Shown here: one piece after another, positions 45,914 to 58,569 of the stretch
Numbering within the stretch: the first letter of the stretch is position 1
Layout of the letters: the number at the start of each line of letters is the position of its first letter
NCBI RefSeq assembly: GCF_964340395.1
Contig: NC_135561.1
Span: 4,760,001-4,824,000, forward strand
Reading direction: 5' to 3'
From: Glandiceps talaboti
Lineage: Eukaryota > Hemichordata > Enteropneusta > Spengelidae
Length of the DNA: 64,000 nt
Notes under the pieces: generated by a model
Seen by the model: the letters and a program-made list of their open reading frames with translations, nothing else
What the model was told of the DNA's origin: nothing
Databases searched by the model: none
Program-made: the position numbers and the translations under genes

Positions 45914-47060
45914 CAGCTTCAAGATTTAGAAGTGGCGATTGTTATAGGGAAACTGTTGCCGTGCCTTCTATAGCTGTATTATTTAATCAGGATGTTTCAC
46001 TGCGACTTATAAGAGTGACACTAATCTAGAGATAATCGGTTTCTTAGTTATTAAACTTCACAATGTAAATGTTTCAGGTCGAAATGATACACAAGTGACG
46101 TTTCATCCGCTTCTCATCAAATACCGTGCAGTTGCACTTTGCATTTCGTGATATTTCTATAGAAATGGCCATTGAACTGACTACATACATTTCCTAGAGG
46201 TACTATGCCTCCACCCCTCTCCCAACGACTGTTGGTTTCTCTCTGACTTTGCCTACCGGTAAACAGACGGCTGTGGGGAACCTTAAATAAGTATTGTGTC
46301 AACGGGTGAGAGCTTGTGTGTTATTTCATACTTCAAAAGTTCCACAACATATACCAAAGAGTAAAGACAGTAGATAAACTTAACAAACACCAATATACGG
46401 TATTCATTTATACATTTCTTAAACTGGTCATTTTGGATGACAAAGGGATGTTTATTTTGGATTTTTAATATATAAAACTTTAATTTACTATGTTTCCCTA
46501 CTTGAAAGAAATTGTGAAAGTTCAAAAGCACAAACCGAAGTACATGTTTGTAATTCAATAAATTACCAAAAGCTAAAAATGTGAGCAAAATGTTGCTAAT
46601 GTACGCTTTTTACACACACTGATTTTTTTGCAATTCATTTAGTTACAACCAAGGTCTTGGTATATGTATTTTCACATAGATTATTCATGACAAATATAGT
46701 AAATTTGTTTTATAAATTAAGAATCTAAAATAAATCCCTTCCGTATGGCCAATTTCAATAATTACAATGACATTTACAGTTGGGAACTCGAATTTTATAC
46801 TCAGAATATTTCAAAGTGCTTGATATCATTTTTTCGATATAAAGACCTTCCAATATATGATTTGTAATACGTTTCCTTTGATTATTGGTTTAACATTTAA
46901 CCTTCCTCTAACATAGTTTCAAATACAAGAATGTGGCGTATATTAAGTATCAGTCATTTAATATGTAATGTTTGAATTTTACAACCCTTTCTAATTAGTT
47001 ATTAACATCTTACGTACGCAATATGTATATACAGATTTGACGCAAATAAAAGTTTAGTAT
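45914..47060 (+). other. Probable 3' UTR and intergenic start of gene 1
   Basis: No coding module. AATAAA signals lie at 46557-46562, 46729-46734 and 47045-47050. I cannot tell which is used. Confidence 0.4.
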
Positions 47061-47179
47061 TAAATAACACAGAAAAGTGTCCTTTCAATCACTGTTATGG
47101 TGAAAGGTGAAAATGGAGTAGTGATCAAAATGACCGATAGCTAGTCTTACAATGTAGACTAATTTGAAGTTACTTATTA

Positions 47180-47330
47180 GAATATAATAGATTTGAATAG
47201 AATAGAATAGAATAGAATTGAATTGAATTGAATTGAATTGAATAGAATAGAACAGAACAGAATAGAATAGAAATAACTTTATGAATAGAACAGAATAGAA
47301 TAGAAATAACTTTATTGTCCACAGTGTATA
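47180..47330. repeat. (AATAG)n/(AATTG)n pentanucleotide array with retroelement-like tail
   Basis: GAATA, GAATT and GAACA units are followed twice by AGAAATAACTTTAT, then TTGTCCACAGTG. This could be the 3' end of a minus-strand retroelement whose tail has expanded. The following 47330-48000 shows no recognisable coding. Confidence 0.5.
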
Positions 47331-48008
47331 TATGCAGAATCGCTTTCGGTCACTCGTGTCAAAAATTTACATATACAACAATCAAAGAACATAGATAACA
47401 ACAAGACAGGCTAAAATTACAGAGACAGTGCTGATCAACAGCTAGTTAAAATGGGAATTGACAGCTATAAAGACAAAATAAACATGAAGTTAAGGTTCCC
47501 TGGAATTTAAAAATTGAAATTGCTGATGGAATAAAAGAATGTTTATACAAATTCCTGCGTGCTCAGATACGTCAAAAACAATGGATGTATCCGCCCATAC
47601 CATTGGCTATGCAAATGTAATTGTTAGCAACCATAAATAACCGTTTGGTCCATAGGGTGTGTCAATACACGGACTCTGACGTGTCCAGAAGGTAGTGGTC
47701 CTCAACATCTTGATATACACTCAGCATAAAGATGTGGATGAAGCAGTAAAAGTGGCATTTTGAAAAAATACAGCATTCGTTGAACGAGGTAGGTGTCATA
47801 TCATGCAAACTATAACCACAGACAAGTAACACATGTGTTACTTGTCAGTGCTTTAACATCGAATACAAATCTCACCTAGCAGGAATTTAGATACTGACTC
47901 ATTTACCTGTTGATCATACTGTAGATATGGCTCCTTTTTGCCATTTAAGAACTAGACGTAAATTGTACACCTATGATGTATCTGCGTGTATAATAGCACC
48001 ATGAAATA

Positions 48009-49649
48009 TTGCAAGCACTTACACCATGCACCGCACTTGACTCAGAAAACATTATTGTTGATGAACAGAATGGATTTAGAAAAGCAAGAGCATGCATTGA
48101 TCATATCTATGCACTTACATCTATAATTAGAAATAGAAAAGCACAAGGTCTGTCCACTTTTTCTGCTTTTATTGATATGAAAAAAGCATTTGACTGGGTT
48201 GACAGAGATCTATTGTTTTTCAAATTACTAAATAATGGTATAAATGGGCCTTTTTACGAATCTATCAAAAGTATGTATAGTAAACCACTTTCTTGTATTA
48301 ATTTGAATGGTAATTTGACACCTTGGTTTTCAACATCTCATGGTGTTAGACAAGGTGATGTGTTGTCTCCTACACTTTTTTCAATCTTTGTAAATGATTT
48401 GGCGACTGAGATAAATGATTTAGGTCTGGGTATCCCGGTAGGGGAGTCTCTGGTCAACATTTTGTTATATGCCGATGACATTGTTGTTTTAGCTGAAAAT
48501 GAGGCAAACCTTCAAAATGTCCTTGATCATTTGCAAAATTGGTGTAGGAGATGGCGAATGATGGTAAATAAATCAAAAACGCAAATTGTTCATTTTAGAA
48601 TCAAAGGGAGAACTTTAACTAATGTTTCTTTTCATTTTGGTAATGCAGACCTGGATGTTGTATCGAAGTATAAGTACTTAGGTGTAGTACTGGATGAATT
48701 TTTAGACTATGATGTAACTGCTGAAACTCTCTCAAATGGTGCTGGGAGAGCTCTTGGTGCCGTAATTTCAAAAATTCATAGGTTTAAAGATTTCAGGTAT
48801 AATACTTTTACAACTCTTTTTCATTCATGTGTTGCCCCAATATTGGATTATTGTTCTGGCATTTGGGGCTTTAAATCCAAGTCGAAATGTAACGCCATTC
48901 AAAATCGGGCTATGAGATATTTTCTCGGTGTCCATAAATTCGCTCCGATACTTGCTGTTAATGGAGATATGGGCTGGGACAGTTGTCTGATAAGGCACCA
49001 GCTTAATATGGCCAGATTATGGAATCGTTTATTATCTATGCCAGATAACAGGATAACCAAACAAGTGTTTTTATGGGACTACGAGTTAAATTCAAAAAAT
49101 TGGGCCCAGGATATGTTGAAATTATTTACAGAAATTGGTTTACAAGGAATTTTTCATAATATGGAGACATGTAATATTTCGTTTGTGAAAGAAAAACTGA
49201 GAATCTTTCATGGTAATAATTGGGAAATTAATGTGAAAGAAAAGCCTAAGTTAAAAACATATGTTACTTTCAAAAAACATTATGGTCTGGAAAATTATTT
49301 AACGTATAATTTGTCACGTGGTAAGCGATCACTTTTAGCTCAGCTCAGACTAGGTATTCTTCCTTTAAAAATTGAAACTGGTAGATTTTCTAATTTAGAC
49401 AGGGAGGAAAGACTTTGTGATTTCTGCAAAGACGCAGTTGAAGATGAGATACATTTCCTTTTTCACTGTGGACTTTATCATGAATTTCGAGAGTTTCTGT
49501 TTTCAAAAGCTAGGGAAATATCTCCTCACTTTGACACAAGAGACGTTGTCGAAAACCTAGAATTTTTAATGACAAACTTGCCATTTGACCTAGCAAATTT
49601 TGTTAGCGATGCTTTTTGTAAGAGAAAGGAATTTATGTACAATGTTTAA
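48009..49649 (+). CDS. Reverse transcriptase fragment of a non-LTR element
   Basis: A frame of 546 residues. Reverse transcriptase motifs: EQNGFRKARACIDHIYALTS near the start, AFIDMKKAFDWVDRDLL, HGVRQGDVLSPTLFSIFVND, the catalytic YADD (about residue 154), and YKYLGVVLDE. Near residue 470 a zinc-knuckle-like CDFCKDAVEDEIHFLFHC (Cys-x2-Cys-x8-His-x4-Cys) follows. The frame is open to its stop. The formal start codon is not a real start, since the element is truncated. The clade is not assigned. Confidence 0.85.
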   Translation: MQALTPCTALDSENIIVDEQNGFRKARACIDHIYALTSIIRNRKAQGLSTFSAFIDMKKAFDWVDRDLLFFKLLNNGINGPFYESIKSMYSKPLSCINLNGNLTPWFSTSHGVRQGDVLSPTLFSIFVNDLATEINDLGLGIPVGESLVNILLYADDIVVLAENEANLQNVLDHLQNWCRRWRMMVNKSKTQIVHFRIKGRTLTNVSFHFGNADLDVVSKYKYLGVVLDEFLDYDVTAETLSNGAGRALGAVISKIHRFKDFRYNTFTTLFHSCVAPILDYCSGIWGFKSKSKCNAIQNRAMRYFLGVHKFAPILAVNGDMGWDSCLIRHQLNMARLWNRLLSMPDNRITKQVFLWDYELNSKNWAQDMLKLFTEIGLQGIFHNMETCNISFVKEKLRIFHGNNWEINVKEKPKLKTYVTFKKHYGLENYLTYNLSRGKRSLLAQLRLGILPLKIETGRFSNLDREERLCDFCKDAVEDEIHFLFHCGLYHEFREFLFSKAREISPHFDTRDVVENLEFLMTNLPFDLANFVSDAFCKRKEFMYNV

Positions 49650-49786
49650 ATATGTACGCTTACTTATTCATAAGTTAACGATTTGTATTACTTTAGTGTC
49701 TTGTAAGCCCTAGGGGCTGGGTGTGGCTATGGGTAAGTCCACACATGACACTTAAATAAATAAACATAACATAACATAACATAACA
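48009..49786 (+). mobile_element. 5'-truncated non-LTR retrotransposon
   Basis: The element holds a reverse transcriptase frame (48009-49649), a short 3' UTR and a tail of TAAA and CATAA units (about 49755-49786). The 5' end is cut inside the reverse transcriptase, so the endonuclease and first RT motifs are missing. It differs from the CR1-like elements in its tail and C-terminal zinc knuckle. It stands between genes 1 and 2. Confidence 0.85.
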
Positions 49787-51686
49787 GTCATACGATAAAG
49801 TCATGCCACCACTTCACAACTAATCTTCACAAGTCACGCAAGTCGACTTCTCAGTCGGAGCCCACAACACTGCAGTCTGCAGGTCACGGACTGGGCGTTC
49901 TCTCTCATTCGTCCATAGAAGGCTATAATAGTACATAGCTGGCTGGTTTCTCCTGACAGCGTTGGTCACGTCAAGTCCAAGTAAACTAAAACCAACTGAA
50001 CTATAACGAATGGTCGAAGTTACTGTACTAGAGAATTGTAAAGTTGTACATACAGTAAGCATGGAAGTATCACCCAATCGGTGTTACTTTCATGAAGTAA
50101 GTGACCACTTATTATGTCTAGTAATGACCGACTGCCACCAGCATCTTTTCATTAACCGGCCACTGTAATTCTATTTTTCACTTTTCATTAAATCAATAAA
50201 AACAAATAGCCACTTAACACATTTCTATAGCGTTGAGGAGAAAAAAAAGACAACGAATAGTGACAATCTCGTTAGATATTATGCTGCTTCCACATTCATG
50301 ACACCCTCCGCTGAGCGAGTATTTGCATATGAAAGCATTCCTGTTATGTCAGAACACATAACCTTTAACTTCACCTTCTTAACATGCATTGCTATATAGT
50401 CTTGTAAACGACGATCTTGTGTCTGTTTGTCATTGAAATAAAAGTCGTTATTATTATTATTATTAATCACAAGATTTACGCATAGACCCTCCACCAGCAT
50501 GATTTTGGTAATGAAGTTGCTTTTGTAATGCAAGACCACGCAACAAAAGGATGGCCTTGTGGTGTCACAAGGCACCAATTGTACACACATTCTTTTGTAT
50601 TTGTCACCAAATGATCAATTGTATTCTACACCCTCAACTAACTTTTCACGTCAGGTTAATATAATTGTATAATTAGATTTAGCGATATGGATTAAGGGAA
50701 AAAACATTAACGACTGCACTGAAGTATAGTCATCGTAGTGTAATAAAGTGTGTTAAAAGTTAGGGGTTATTTATGGGATGGACGTTCTCAATGCGGAAAT
50801 TAACAGTGACAATTACGTACGCTAGCCTCAGGATTATGCATACTAGTGTTACAAATAGAGGGGTGACCTCTGCTGTTACGTAACTCCAATATGTGTTACA
50901 CACACACACACTCTCTCTCTCTCCCTCCCTATCTCTCTATCTCTCTCTCCCTCCCCCCTCTCTCTCTCTCTCTCTCGATCTCGATACTGACAAATATGAA
51001 AACTGGATAAACAATGTGATTACGTCATCGTTCTTCCAACTATCTGTAATCAGTCATTATTTGACACTGTTCATCTTACAATAACTTAATGTTAGAAGAA
51101 TACTATTCGCAAAATGCAAAAAATTGTTTTAAGTATTAATTCATGGCAGCTGAGAGTTCACGGTGACCTCACAAAACATTTTAAAAAACTTTGTTTTGAG
51201 GAATTTCGATGCATACCTTATGAATATTCATTTGATCAGAGCTTAAAATGGTCACCATTATGATAAGTACAGGATGGTAAGTACAGGATACATGTTATTG
51301 GATTCGTAAATGCCTTGCTGGTGTTAGAGAAGTATGTTCAGCATTGATGATTTGTGACTTTAGACACATTTAGTTGTGAGAACAAAAAGAAGTGTCGTCG
51401 CCATGTATATATCACAGTGGTTCGCCATTTTCATGCATCACTCTGGGACGTGCATGTAACGAGTCGGACATGCAGGTTATGGTTCGGCTAACCCTTTTCG
51501 TCATTCATATGCCTCACGAACTGATTGTGACGACTCGTTGTTACGCCTTTCAGTGTCAAACGACATCGTTTTGCTGATGGTGTTTTATGGCAATATTGTT
51601 AAGATTTCTGCCCAACCTGGTGACGTCGTTGCAAGTGAAATCGTTTTAATTCATGTAAAAACAGAACAAATCATTTTTTTTTGCAG
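49787..51686. other. Intergenic region before gene 2
   Basis: Contains a (TTA)n run at 50448-50464 and an imperfect CA/CT tract at 50898-50976. No coding module is visible. The promoter and 5' UTR exon of gene 2 probably lie here, since the first coding exon begins directly behind a splice acceptor, but I cannot place them. Confidence 0.5.
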
Positions 51687-51975
51687 ATGGACAACCACGC
51701 CTACGATAACATTTCACAACACTCTGGCGTATCATCAGGAAGTGGATCATCGTCTCGATATTCAGTGACGTCATCTGATCCTATATATCAATATGCAACT
51801 CCAAAGGGAGAAGTCAAGACCAGGAGGTTTGCTCACCCTGCCCATACCAGAGAAATACTAGTTCAGCCTACACGAAGCAAACCCTGTTATTCCTCATCTA
51901 AATTCTTGGGCATTTGTTTTTCTGTTCTACTCTTTTCGCTCCTTGTAGCAGGGGGCATCGCCTATTACATGATAA
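51687..51975 (+). CDS. Gene 2 exon 1: N-terminus with transmembrane helix
   Basis: ATG at 51687 stands directly behind a poly-T/GCAG acceptor, so the 5' UTR is split. The exon codes a 72-residue polar N-terminal tail with Tyr-based segments (NHAYDN, DPIYQY) and a basic part (VKTRRF). One hydrophobic helix follows at about residues 73-95 (GICFSVLLFSLLVAGGIAYY). No signal peptide precedes it, so a type II membrane topology is inferred. It ends in phase 1 with donor GTAAGT. The intron behind it (4546 bp) has the SINE, a TIR element, a TG run and a duplicated block. Confidence 0.75.
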
Positions 51976-53188
51976 GTAAGTTCACATTTATTATTATGTT
52001 AAGATGTGTATAAATACAAGACTGATACAAAAGTGATATAATCAAAATTATAAAAACTATACCCCCTACTTTAACTTGTACGAGGGTTTACACGTATGGC
52101 GACATCAGATTCTATATCAGGTAGATGGAGAGAAAATGTTGTTTCTGCTTGTTTCGGCAGTTGACTCTGTATCTAGTACCATTCGTAGTAATGAGGATAT
52201 TTTTCCCTTATAAGTTCAGATATGGGATGGACAATTGCGAGGATATGACTGACAGCTTACGAACAAAATAAATTGCGAATTCTATGAACTTGTGCTTGAA
52301 ACTAGATTTTACAATTTAAAGAGATTAAAAATTAATTGCCATTTACTGTTTAAATTTCTTTTATTTTGGCTGCAAAACTGGTATCCCCTTTTTCCATCTG
52401 TATAGTGTCCTTTGTCAATCTATTGTGTAGGGAAATTTAGAAAGAAATAGTTTCTATAGAATAGCAAAAATAATTATATAATAAGTATTCTAGATTAACA
52501 TAAAGAAAACGAATAATTAAATGTAAAACTATTATCTTTGTTTAAACAATGACATTCTATTGCAATCAAATGTTAATATCAACACCGTATATACGGCAAA
52601 TACAGTGGGCGATATGCCAAACATTAAAAATGTGCATGGGAGGGTGTTGTGCAGGACATCTCAAAAACAAACGCAGAAAAAAGACTGATGCATAGAGAAG
52701 GTATAAACCATTCAGAATCCACTGCATATGTAGTATATAGTCATAACTTGACAAAATGAATTACTGACGGAAACGTATCAAACTTTCTACATCTATTCTA
52801 AATTTCAAAGCATATGTATTTAAACATACAATGAAAACAAGAACTCGCAAATTGCGTTTGCGTTGGTTGTTGTCCCTACGTACCACACGCGTTTATTCAG
52901 CTCCCCCACTTACATTTCATAAATAGTGCAATTTAGAGTTGTTTCAGTTAATAGTTAACAGTTGAAGTCCTGAAGGTCTGTCTGAAAAGGAAAAGAACTA
53001 CTATAATCATATTTATGATAATTTAAATGTCTGACCGTGGTTGTTGTCAATCGAGATTGAACACACCGGCCTTTCAACACCCTCATACCCTTTTGCTGTC
53101 AAAATGTTGATCTTGGTGTTTGACATGTACAGGATTAACAGTCCTCTACCAGAGCTAATATTAAAGTTTGTGTAGTGGGAGGAGAGTC

Positions 53189-53280
53189 TATGTTCAGGCA
53201 TATGTTTTGTGACTTTGCTGGACGGTTTTTACTTGAACGACAAAGGTCAACCCAATTCACACCTTGTAACCCCCCTTTGT
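53189..53280. repeat. Duplicated intronic block, copy 1
   Basis: Begins TATGTTCAGGCATATG and includes CAAAGGTCAACCCAATT. A diverged direct copy stands 372 bp further on at 53561-53653. Confidence 0.75.
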
Positions 53281-53560
53281 CTTACACTATCCAATACTGA
53301 CAAGACTTCATCAGCAGCAACTCGTGGTGATATTACCGAGATAAAAGTGTACACATTCAGATGGTAATAGTTGAGCCCTCCTTACTGAGCAGTCACTACT
53401 CCATTCATGGTCCAGTAGTATGACTCATTTTTGAAATTACTCTCCACAAGTATTTTTCTCCGTAATTAAGTTCTCCTCGTAATTTTGGCAAACAATTTTG
53501 GTCCGGGTCGTACTCTTGCATTTCATTCTTCAGACCATGGAGGCTCCCCTTCTATACTTT

Positions 53561-53653
53561 TATGTTCAGGCATATGGTTTCCGACTTTGCTGGACTGGTT
53601 TTACTTGAACTGCAAAGGTCAACCCAATTTACACCTTCTAAATCCCCCTTCAT
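53561..53653. repeat. Duplicated intronic block, copy 2
   Basis: Second copy of 53189-53280 (TATGTTCAGGCATATG, CAAAGGTCAACCCAATT). Confidence 0.75.
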
Positions 53654-54433
53654 CAAGGGATCGTATTTATATAATAGTTCAGCCGTCGCTTTGAACTTGA
53701 GGACAAAAGACTACTCTCGGCCAAACAATACATCCAACATAAAAACTTACTTGTCTGTATAGAAGGTTCCATTGCACAAAATGCCCTGTAAATTTTAAAT
53801 CAAATGTTATTGAACCTTTGTAATTATTCATTTTATCTACCTAGTCATAGACCTTGGAAAAACTTTCGATCAGCAAGACTTGTAGTAAAGGATAAACTGC
53901 ATATGAGACTTTGTATGGTGTAAAACTAGAACATAAACTTTATTGAAGCCAAGGCCGAGGAGAGACAGGTGCTCCCAGCTTCACAATAAATCACGCATAG
54001 AAGATGAGCTTTTTGATTGAGAATCCCTCACTTCGATAGAGAACACCTCTTAGTCCTGCTGGTTGGCCACTGTATAAAACTGACCAACGACACTATGAAC
54101 CGTCGTTCCCGCCCGTTCAGTGAACGATCGCTATTCTAAGGCAAGTCCATGTATCAGTAACCCAATTTTAGCTGGTTAAGTTTTCAATGACCGGTTGTTG
54201 ATGACGAAATCAAATAAATTGGACGGTTTTAAGTTTCACTGCCATTTATTAAGTCAACTCTTTTTTTATTTGCCATATATTCCGGAGTAGAATACAGACA
54301 AAACAAATGCTCGTGGGTCAAATACTATACATCGGATGTTTTTTTTTTTTTTTTTATTTGACTACCATTTTTGAAGTTTCAACCTATGTACATATCTCAC
54401 CCTCCATTGCATATGCTACATTTGAATAATTGG

Positions 54434-54668
54434 GGTTGTCGGTGGCCGAGTGGTTAAACCACTTGCCTCTTACCACTGCGGTCGGGCCACGCTGTAAAGT
54501 AAGAAGAGTGTCATTCAGGTTGACTCTACCGAACAATGCAGGTTTTCCCCGGGTACTCCGGTTTCCTCCTTCATTAACACTGAACATTGAGGAGAGTCGC
54601 TTTCTATATATAGGTGTTAGTCACCTGTGTGACTTTATATGTCAAAGCTGAATAAATAAATAAATAAA
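54434..54668 (+). mobile_element. tRNA-derived SINE
   Basis: The head resembles a Leu/Ser tRNA: an A-box TGGCCGAGTGG at 54443-54453 and a weaker B-box at 54518-54528 (GGTTGACTCTA). The body has CCCCGGGTACTCCGG and TTTCCTCC (54547-54570), a segment I recall as a conserved SINE core in several animal groups. The tail is an (AATA)n run. It lies in the first intron of gene 2, in sense direction. Confidence 0.75.
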
Positions 54669-54979
54669 TTTAAAAAAAGGCTGCTTTCAACTCAATCTGA
54701 TTACCGATAGTAAGATATCACTTTAGTCATCTAAAGAACTTTGATATTTATTACTAAATTACTCACCAATCCTTGCATGGAAATTCAAAAAACAGCAGAA
54801 CGGGTACATGTAATAAAGACTATCTTTGCAGATTTTAAAAGTTGTCTTATCGAAGTGCTGCAAATTTATCCCCCAAATCATATGTAATTTTATAGCAATA
54901 ATTATATACTAATGGCAAAACAAAATGTGACAGGGGCACTGGTCACCTTCAGTAAGGAAGGTCTTAATATAGCGATGAA

Positions 54980-54981
<2 letters not shown>

Positions 54982-55049
<68 letters not shown>
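54982..55049. repeat. (TG)n microsatellite
   Basis: An uninterrupted dinucleotide run of about 68 bp. Confidence 0.97.
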
Positions 55050-55052
<3 letters not shown>

Positions 55053-55198
55053 CATTTCAGAAAAACGGCTGCATCAATTCAAACGAAATTTCATAGACAT
55101 GTTCAGTAGGGTAGTGGCCAGAACTGATTAGGTTTTGATAATAATCCGATGAATATTAATGACCAATTTGAGTAATTTGAGTAATTAATCGATTGAAC

Positions 55199-55427
55199 GA
55201 GTATAAAGTTGGCATCAGATTCATAGCACTATCAGGTAGCGTTATCTTATGAACGTTCTATTGAGCGTCAGATGGCCTCAGATCCGAAGACACCCGACGG
55301 ACTCAAACCTGAAATAATACCATTGAGAGTACAGGGAAGGATTCTGCTTCACTGCCATCAAGTGTATTCGGATCTGACGCTCAATATGATGCTACCTGAA
55401 TCTGAATCTGACGCCAACTTTATACTC
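55199..55427. mobile_element. Foldback/MITE-like element
   Basis: The left end starts GAGTATAAAGTTGGC and the right end is its inverted copy. Inner blocks TCAGGTAGC and TATTGAGCGTCAGAT are also mirrored. The arms are about 70-90 bp and diverged, with some indels. No coding content and no clear target duplication. Confidence 0.6.
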
Positions 55428-56521
55428 ATGCTCTACATAGCTCTACACTGAGAAAGACTCTGTTTTCAGGGGTTTCGTACGTGCCGACCTTATTTTATGT
55501 TTCCCTTGGATCTGCACTCTGCATTGGCTGGACAAACACAAGAAAAAAGAAGATTGAGGCAGGGTATTTAACTTGATTCAAACTCGCCAGAAAACAATAT
55601 TTTCTTTTCAAATTTCACACACTAATGCGCAGATGAATAAAGAGAAATCGTGTCTTTTTAGATTTTCGATTAGAAATTTAGGAAGTATTATATTGACCTC
55701 AAACCTTCTCCTTTTTACTGTGTTCTTTTCCGATTTCTCTCGATAACAAACTACCGCTGTTTGTTGCAAGGCTTGTACATATTCATTTATCTAACTCTGT
55801 ATCTCAGGATATAAATACACTCTCACATATTTATATTATCTAGACTAAGTGTAATAATCTATAATTTATACCCAAATATGTATCAATAATGGTGACCTAT
55901 ACATTGACCTCTATATAATTAGTGTATAGTGAGGGCGCGCCACTCAACAAAATCTTGAGTAGTGATTAAAGGAATGTGTAAACTCGTGGTGGGACAGAAG
56001 GAAGTTCAACACGCACATGCCATATCCTGGGTATGTAGGGGATCACAAAAACCGAGTAAAGTCGAGGATGGCTAGCTTTCCTGTGCTGAGAATAGGAGGC
56101 GTGGCGGGCATTTCAACAACATTTTTGACAGCTAACTTTCATTGGGACTTGACGAATCACAGATATAGAGCTAAATTTCTTGCGTAAATCATGAAATTCC
56201 TTACGGAAGGCATTCAGTTTAAATCTGGTTTTCTTGTATGTTCATGTCATGAAATAATTCAAGATGATAAGTATGTTGACACAGCCACAATATAATGTCA
56301 TATCATATCACAATCACATTATGGTTTCAATGCTGTCAGATGCCTTTCCATTCATCAGTTCAATTTTAAAATGTTATCTTTTCAGTTGGTTCTGTTTCTT
56401 TCCTTCAAATTTATTTTCTATAATGCATGTGTACTACCATTTTCTGGATATGGAAAGAAAAAACTCACCAGTTGTTATTCATTTAATTCATCAAATTATC
56501 GACATTATTTCCATATTTCAG

Positions 56522-57028
56522 AAATGGAAGAAATCACATCAAACCGTAGTGCAGATACCAGTGTGCAGTTACCGAACAGTGGAAACGTCGGTATGGAGGA
56601 TGCAACACATCTTGAACCGCCTGCTGGTTTGACTACCAAATCTACACACACTGCAAAGAAAATCGCATCGACTGAAACATTGGGTCTTGCATCGACAGTA
56701 ACATCGGAACTTCTCAATTCTTCACCATCGTCTACAACAGACAAAATACCAGGAATTGTGACGACAGAGAGAGCCGAAGATACCAGTACCAATACCAATG
56801 CCCCTGCACCTCGTTTGACCACAACTGCATCTCCCACCTTTACGCCAACCAGTACCACGAGACAAAGAGCCCTACCTAGTAGTAGTAAATATGGACGTGA
56901 ACAGAATGTGATGACAACCGAATCCAATGAATTCCAACCGAACAGAAAACTTGGTAAACTACAGCTTGAACAAACAACACCCTCTACCAATGATTATCCC
57001 GTGTTGGCCATAGGAATGAAAACATCAA
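56522..57028 (+). CDS. Gene 2 exon 2: Ser/Thr-rich stalk
   Basis: A 169-codon exon, phase 1 at both ends (acceptor ATTTCAG, donor GTAAGT). The peptide is rich in Ser, Thr and Pro (SSPSSTTDK, RLTTTASPTFTPTSTTRQR) and has no cysteine, as expected for a mucin-like O-glycosylated stalk that lifts folded domains off the membrane. The next intron (1541 bp) carries MITE copy 2. Confidence 0.75.
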
Positions 57029-57848
57029 GTAAGTATTTTAAAGAATTTTTATTCCATGCACAAGTTAAGAGTGTTGCATAAGGAGGAGTCAGTTTTTCAA
57101 CCTTAACCTAAGGTAAGTTGTTGCCAACGAATATTATATGAGTAATATGTGGCCAATAACAACGGATCTCTACTGACGAAAATCTAATCCTATTGTCCGT
57201 ATCTCAAAGGCAAGACCACAATATTTTTATCGATATGCCATGGAGGTACATACTCAGCCATACGTGTTTGGGGACACATTATAAGCAGGCAGTCAAACAG
57301 TCAAGAAAAACAACAGTTTATCAGCTTAGGGAAAAAATTATTGATGTGTTTTCGATAACGTGGCCTAAGAGAATGCGGTAGGTAGATCGGGGTTTTCTTT
57401 TCTTTTATAAGTGTTTTTATATTAGAGAAAATATTGCTTCGCCCCAAAACCAAAGGAAATGTCGGTCAGCATACCCTTCTGTGATAGTTTGATGAAATAT
57501 GTAAAGACATCGCTGGGGAAAAAAACTGACGTGCATGAAGGTCAAAGAATTTCTATTTTTGTTCAAAAACGTTTCTTTCAATGTTACGGCTGGCGTCTGT
57601 CGGATTGTCAGAAAAAATACATTTGTTTAAGTTTGCTTTATGTATCCACTCACTACCGAATATATTTTAGAAGCGGAAACAACGCCTTGAATGTTCAGGC
57701 TATCATCAAACAAATAAGTTGACAAAGAAGGTGAAAACGCAACTCTCTGCTCCGCCCTCTCTGGTGGAGCTGGTTATTCTCTCTACTCTTCAGTGTCCAG
57801 ATCTGGTGTAAGATGTGTTAATTTGGTTACAAATCAAAATGATTAATA

Positions 57849-58088
57849 GGGAACATGCAAACCCGCCATGTTGAATGTTGCATCATGGGAAATGTGATAA
57901 TAAATACTAATCAATTAGTATTGTAAACAATGTTGATACATTGTAACCACAAATAATCAATTCATAGTGACCCTGACAATTGTGGGAGATTAATTTTATC
58001 ATTTATCATATATAATATATTACAATAACCATAAATAATCCCATAGTCCTTTGTGTCTGAGCATGCTCAGTCTGGATTGCAAGTTCCC
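57849..58088. mobile_element. MITE, copy 2 (TA target, GGGAAC termini)
   Basis: 240 bp, with GGGAACATGCAA at the left, TTGCAAGTTCCC at the right, and TA on both sides (57847-57848 and 58089-58090). Shared internal blocks with 36559-36807 include GCCATGTTGAATGTTGCATC and TGAGCATGCTCAGTCTGGAT. Confidence 0.8.
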
Positions 58089-58569
58089 TAGTGGTACGAG
58101 GTCATGACAATAGTTCAAAGCAGGATAACAACGTCATTCTTAGTTTAGGAGTGGGGAGGTTTTGAACCAGTTCTCATTCGACACATTTACGATTTACTTT
58201 TACTAGATAGGAATCTGATTTGTAAGCTGTGTTTGCTTAAAAAAGAGCAGGCTATACTTTACTATAGTATCAGAGTGTACATTTTGTTTTGTAAAGGGAA
58301 AATTACAGTCATCAAAATTGTCTTTATAGGTAGGTTTAACATGGGGTAAGGTCTGCTTACCAACGTCACTTGTTCAAGTGACGTTAAAAACCAGTTGGAA
58401 GGTTATTATATTTAGGAAAGAGAGTGCATAATACAGTTTAATTGAAATTAACAATCGTACTGCCAAGTGTTTTAGAAGTTTGTGAAGTCTTCTGATAATG
58501 GATAGTGTCCTTCTTTTTCATTAAAAAACTTTTTTACCATGATTGGTTTCCTTTCTCATTTGAAAATAG

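Noticed and set aside
54434-54520. A functional tRNA gene
   Set aside because: The A-box is good, but the B-box is poor, the cloverleaf does not close, and a SINE body and tail follow; it is a tRNA-derived SINE.
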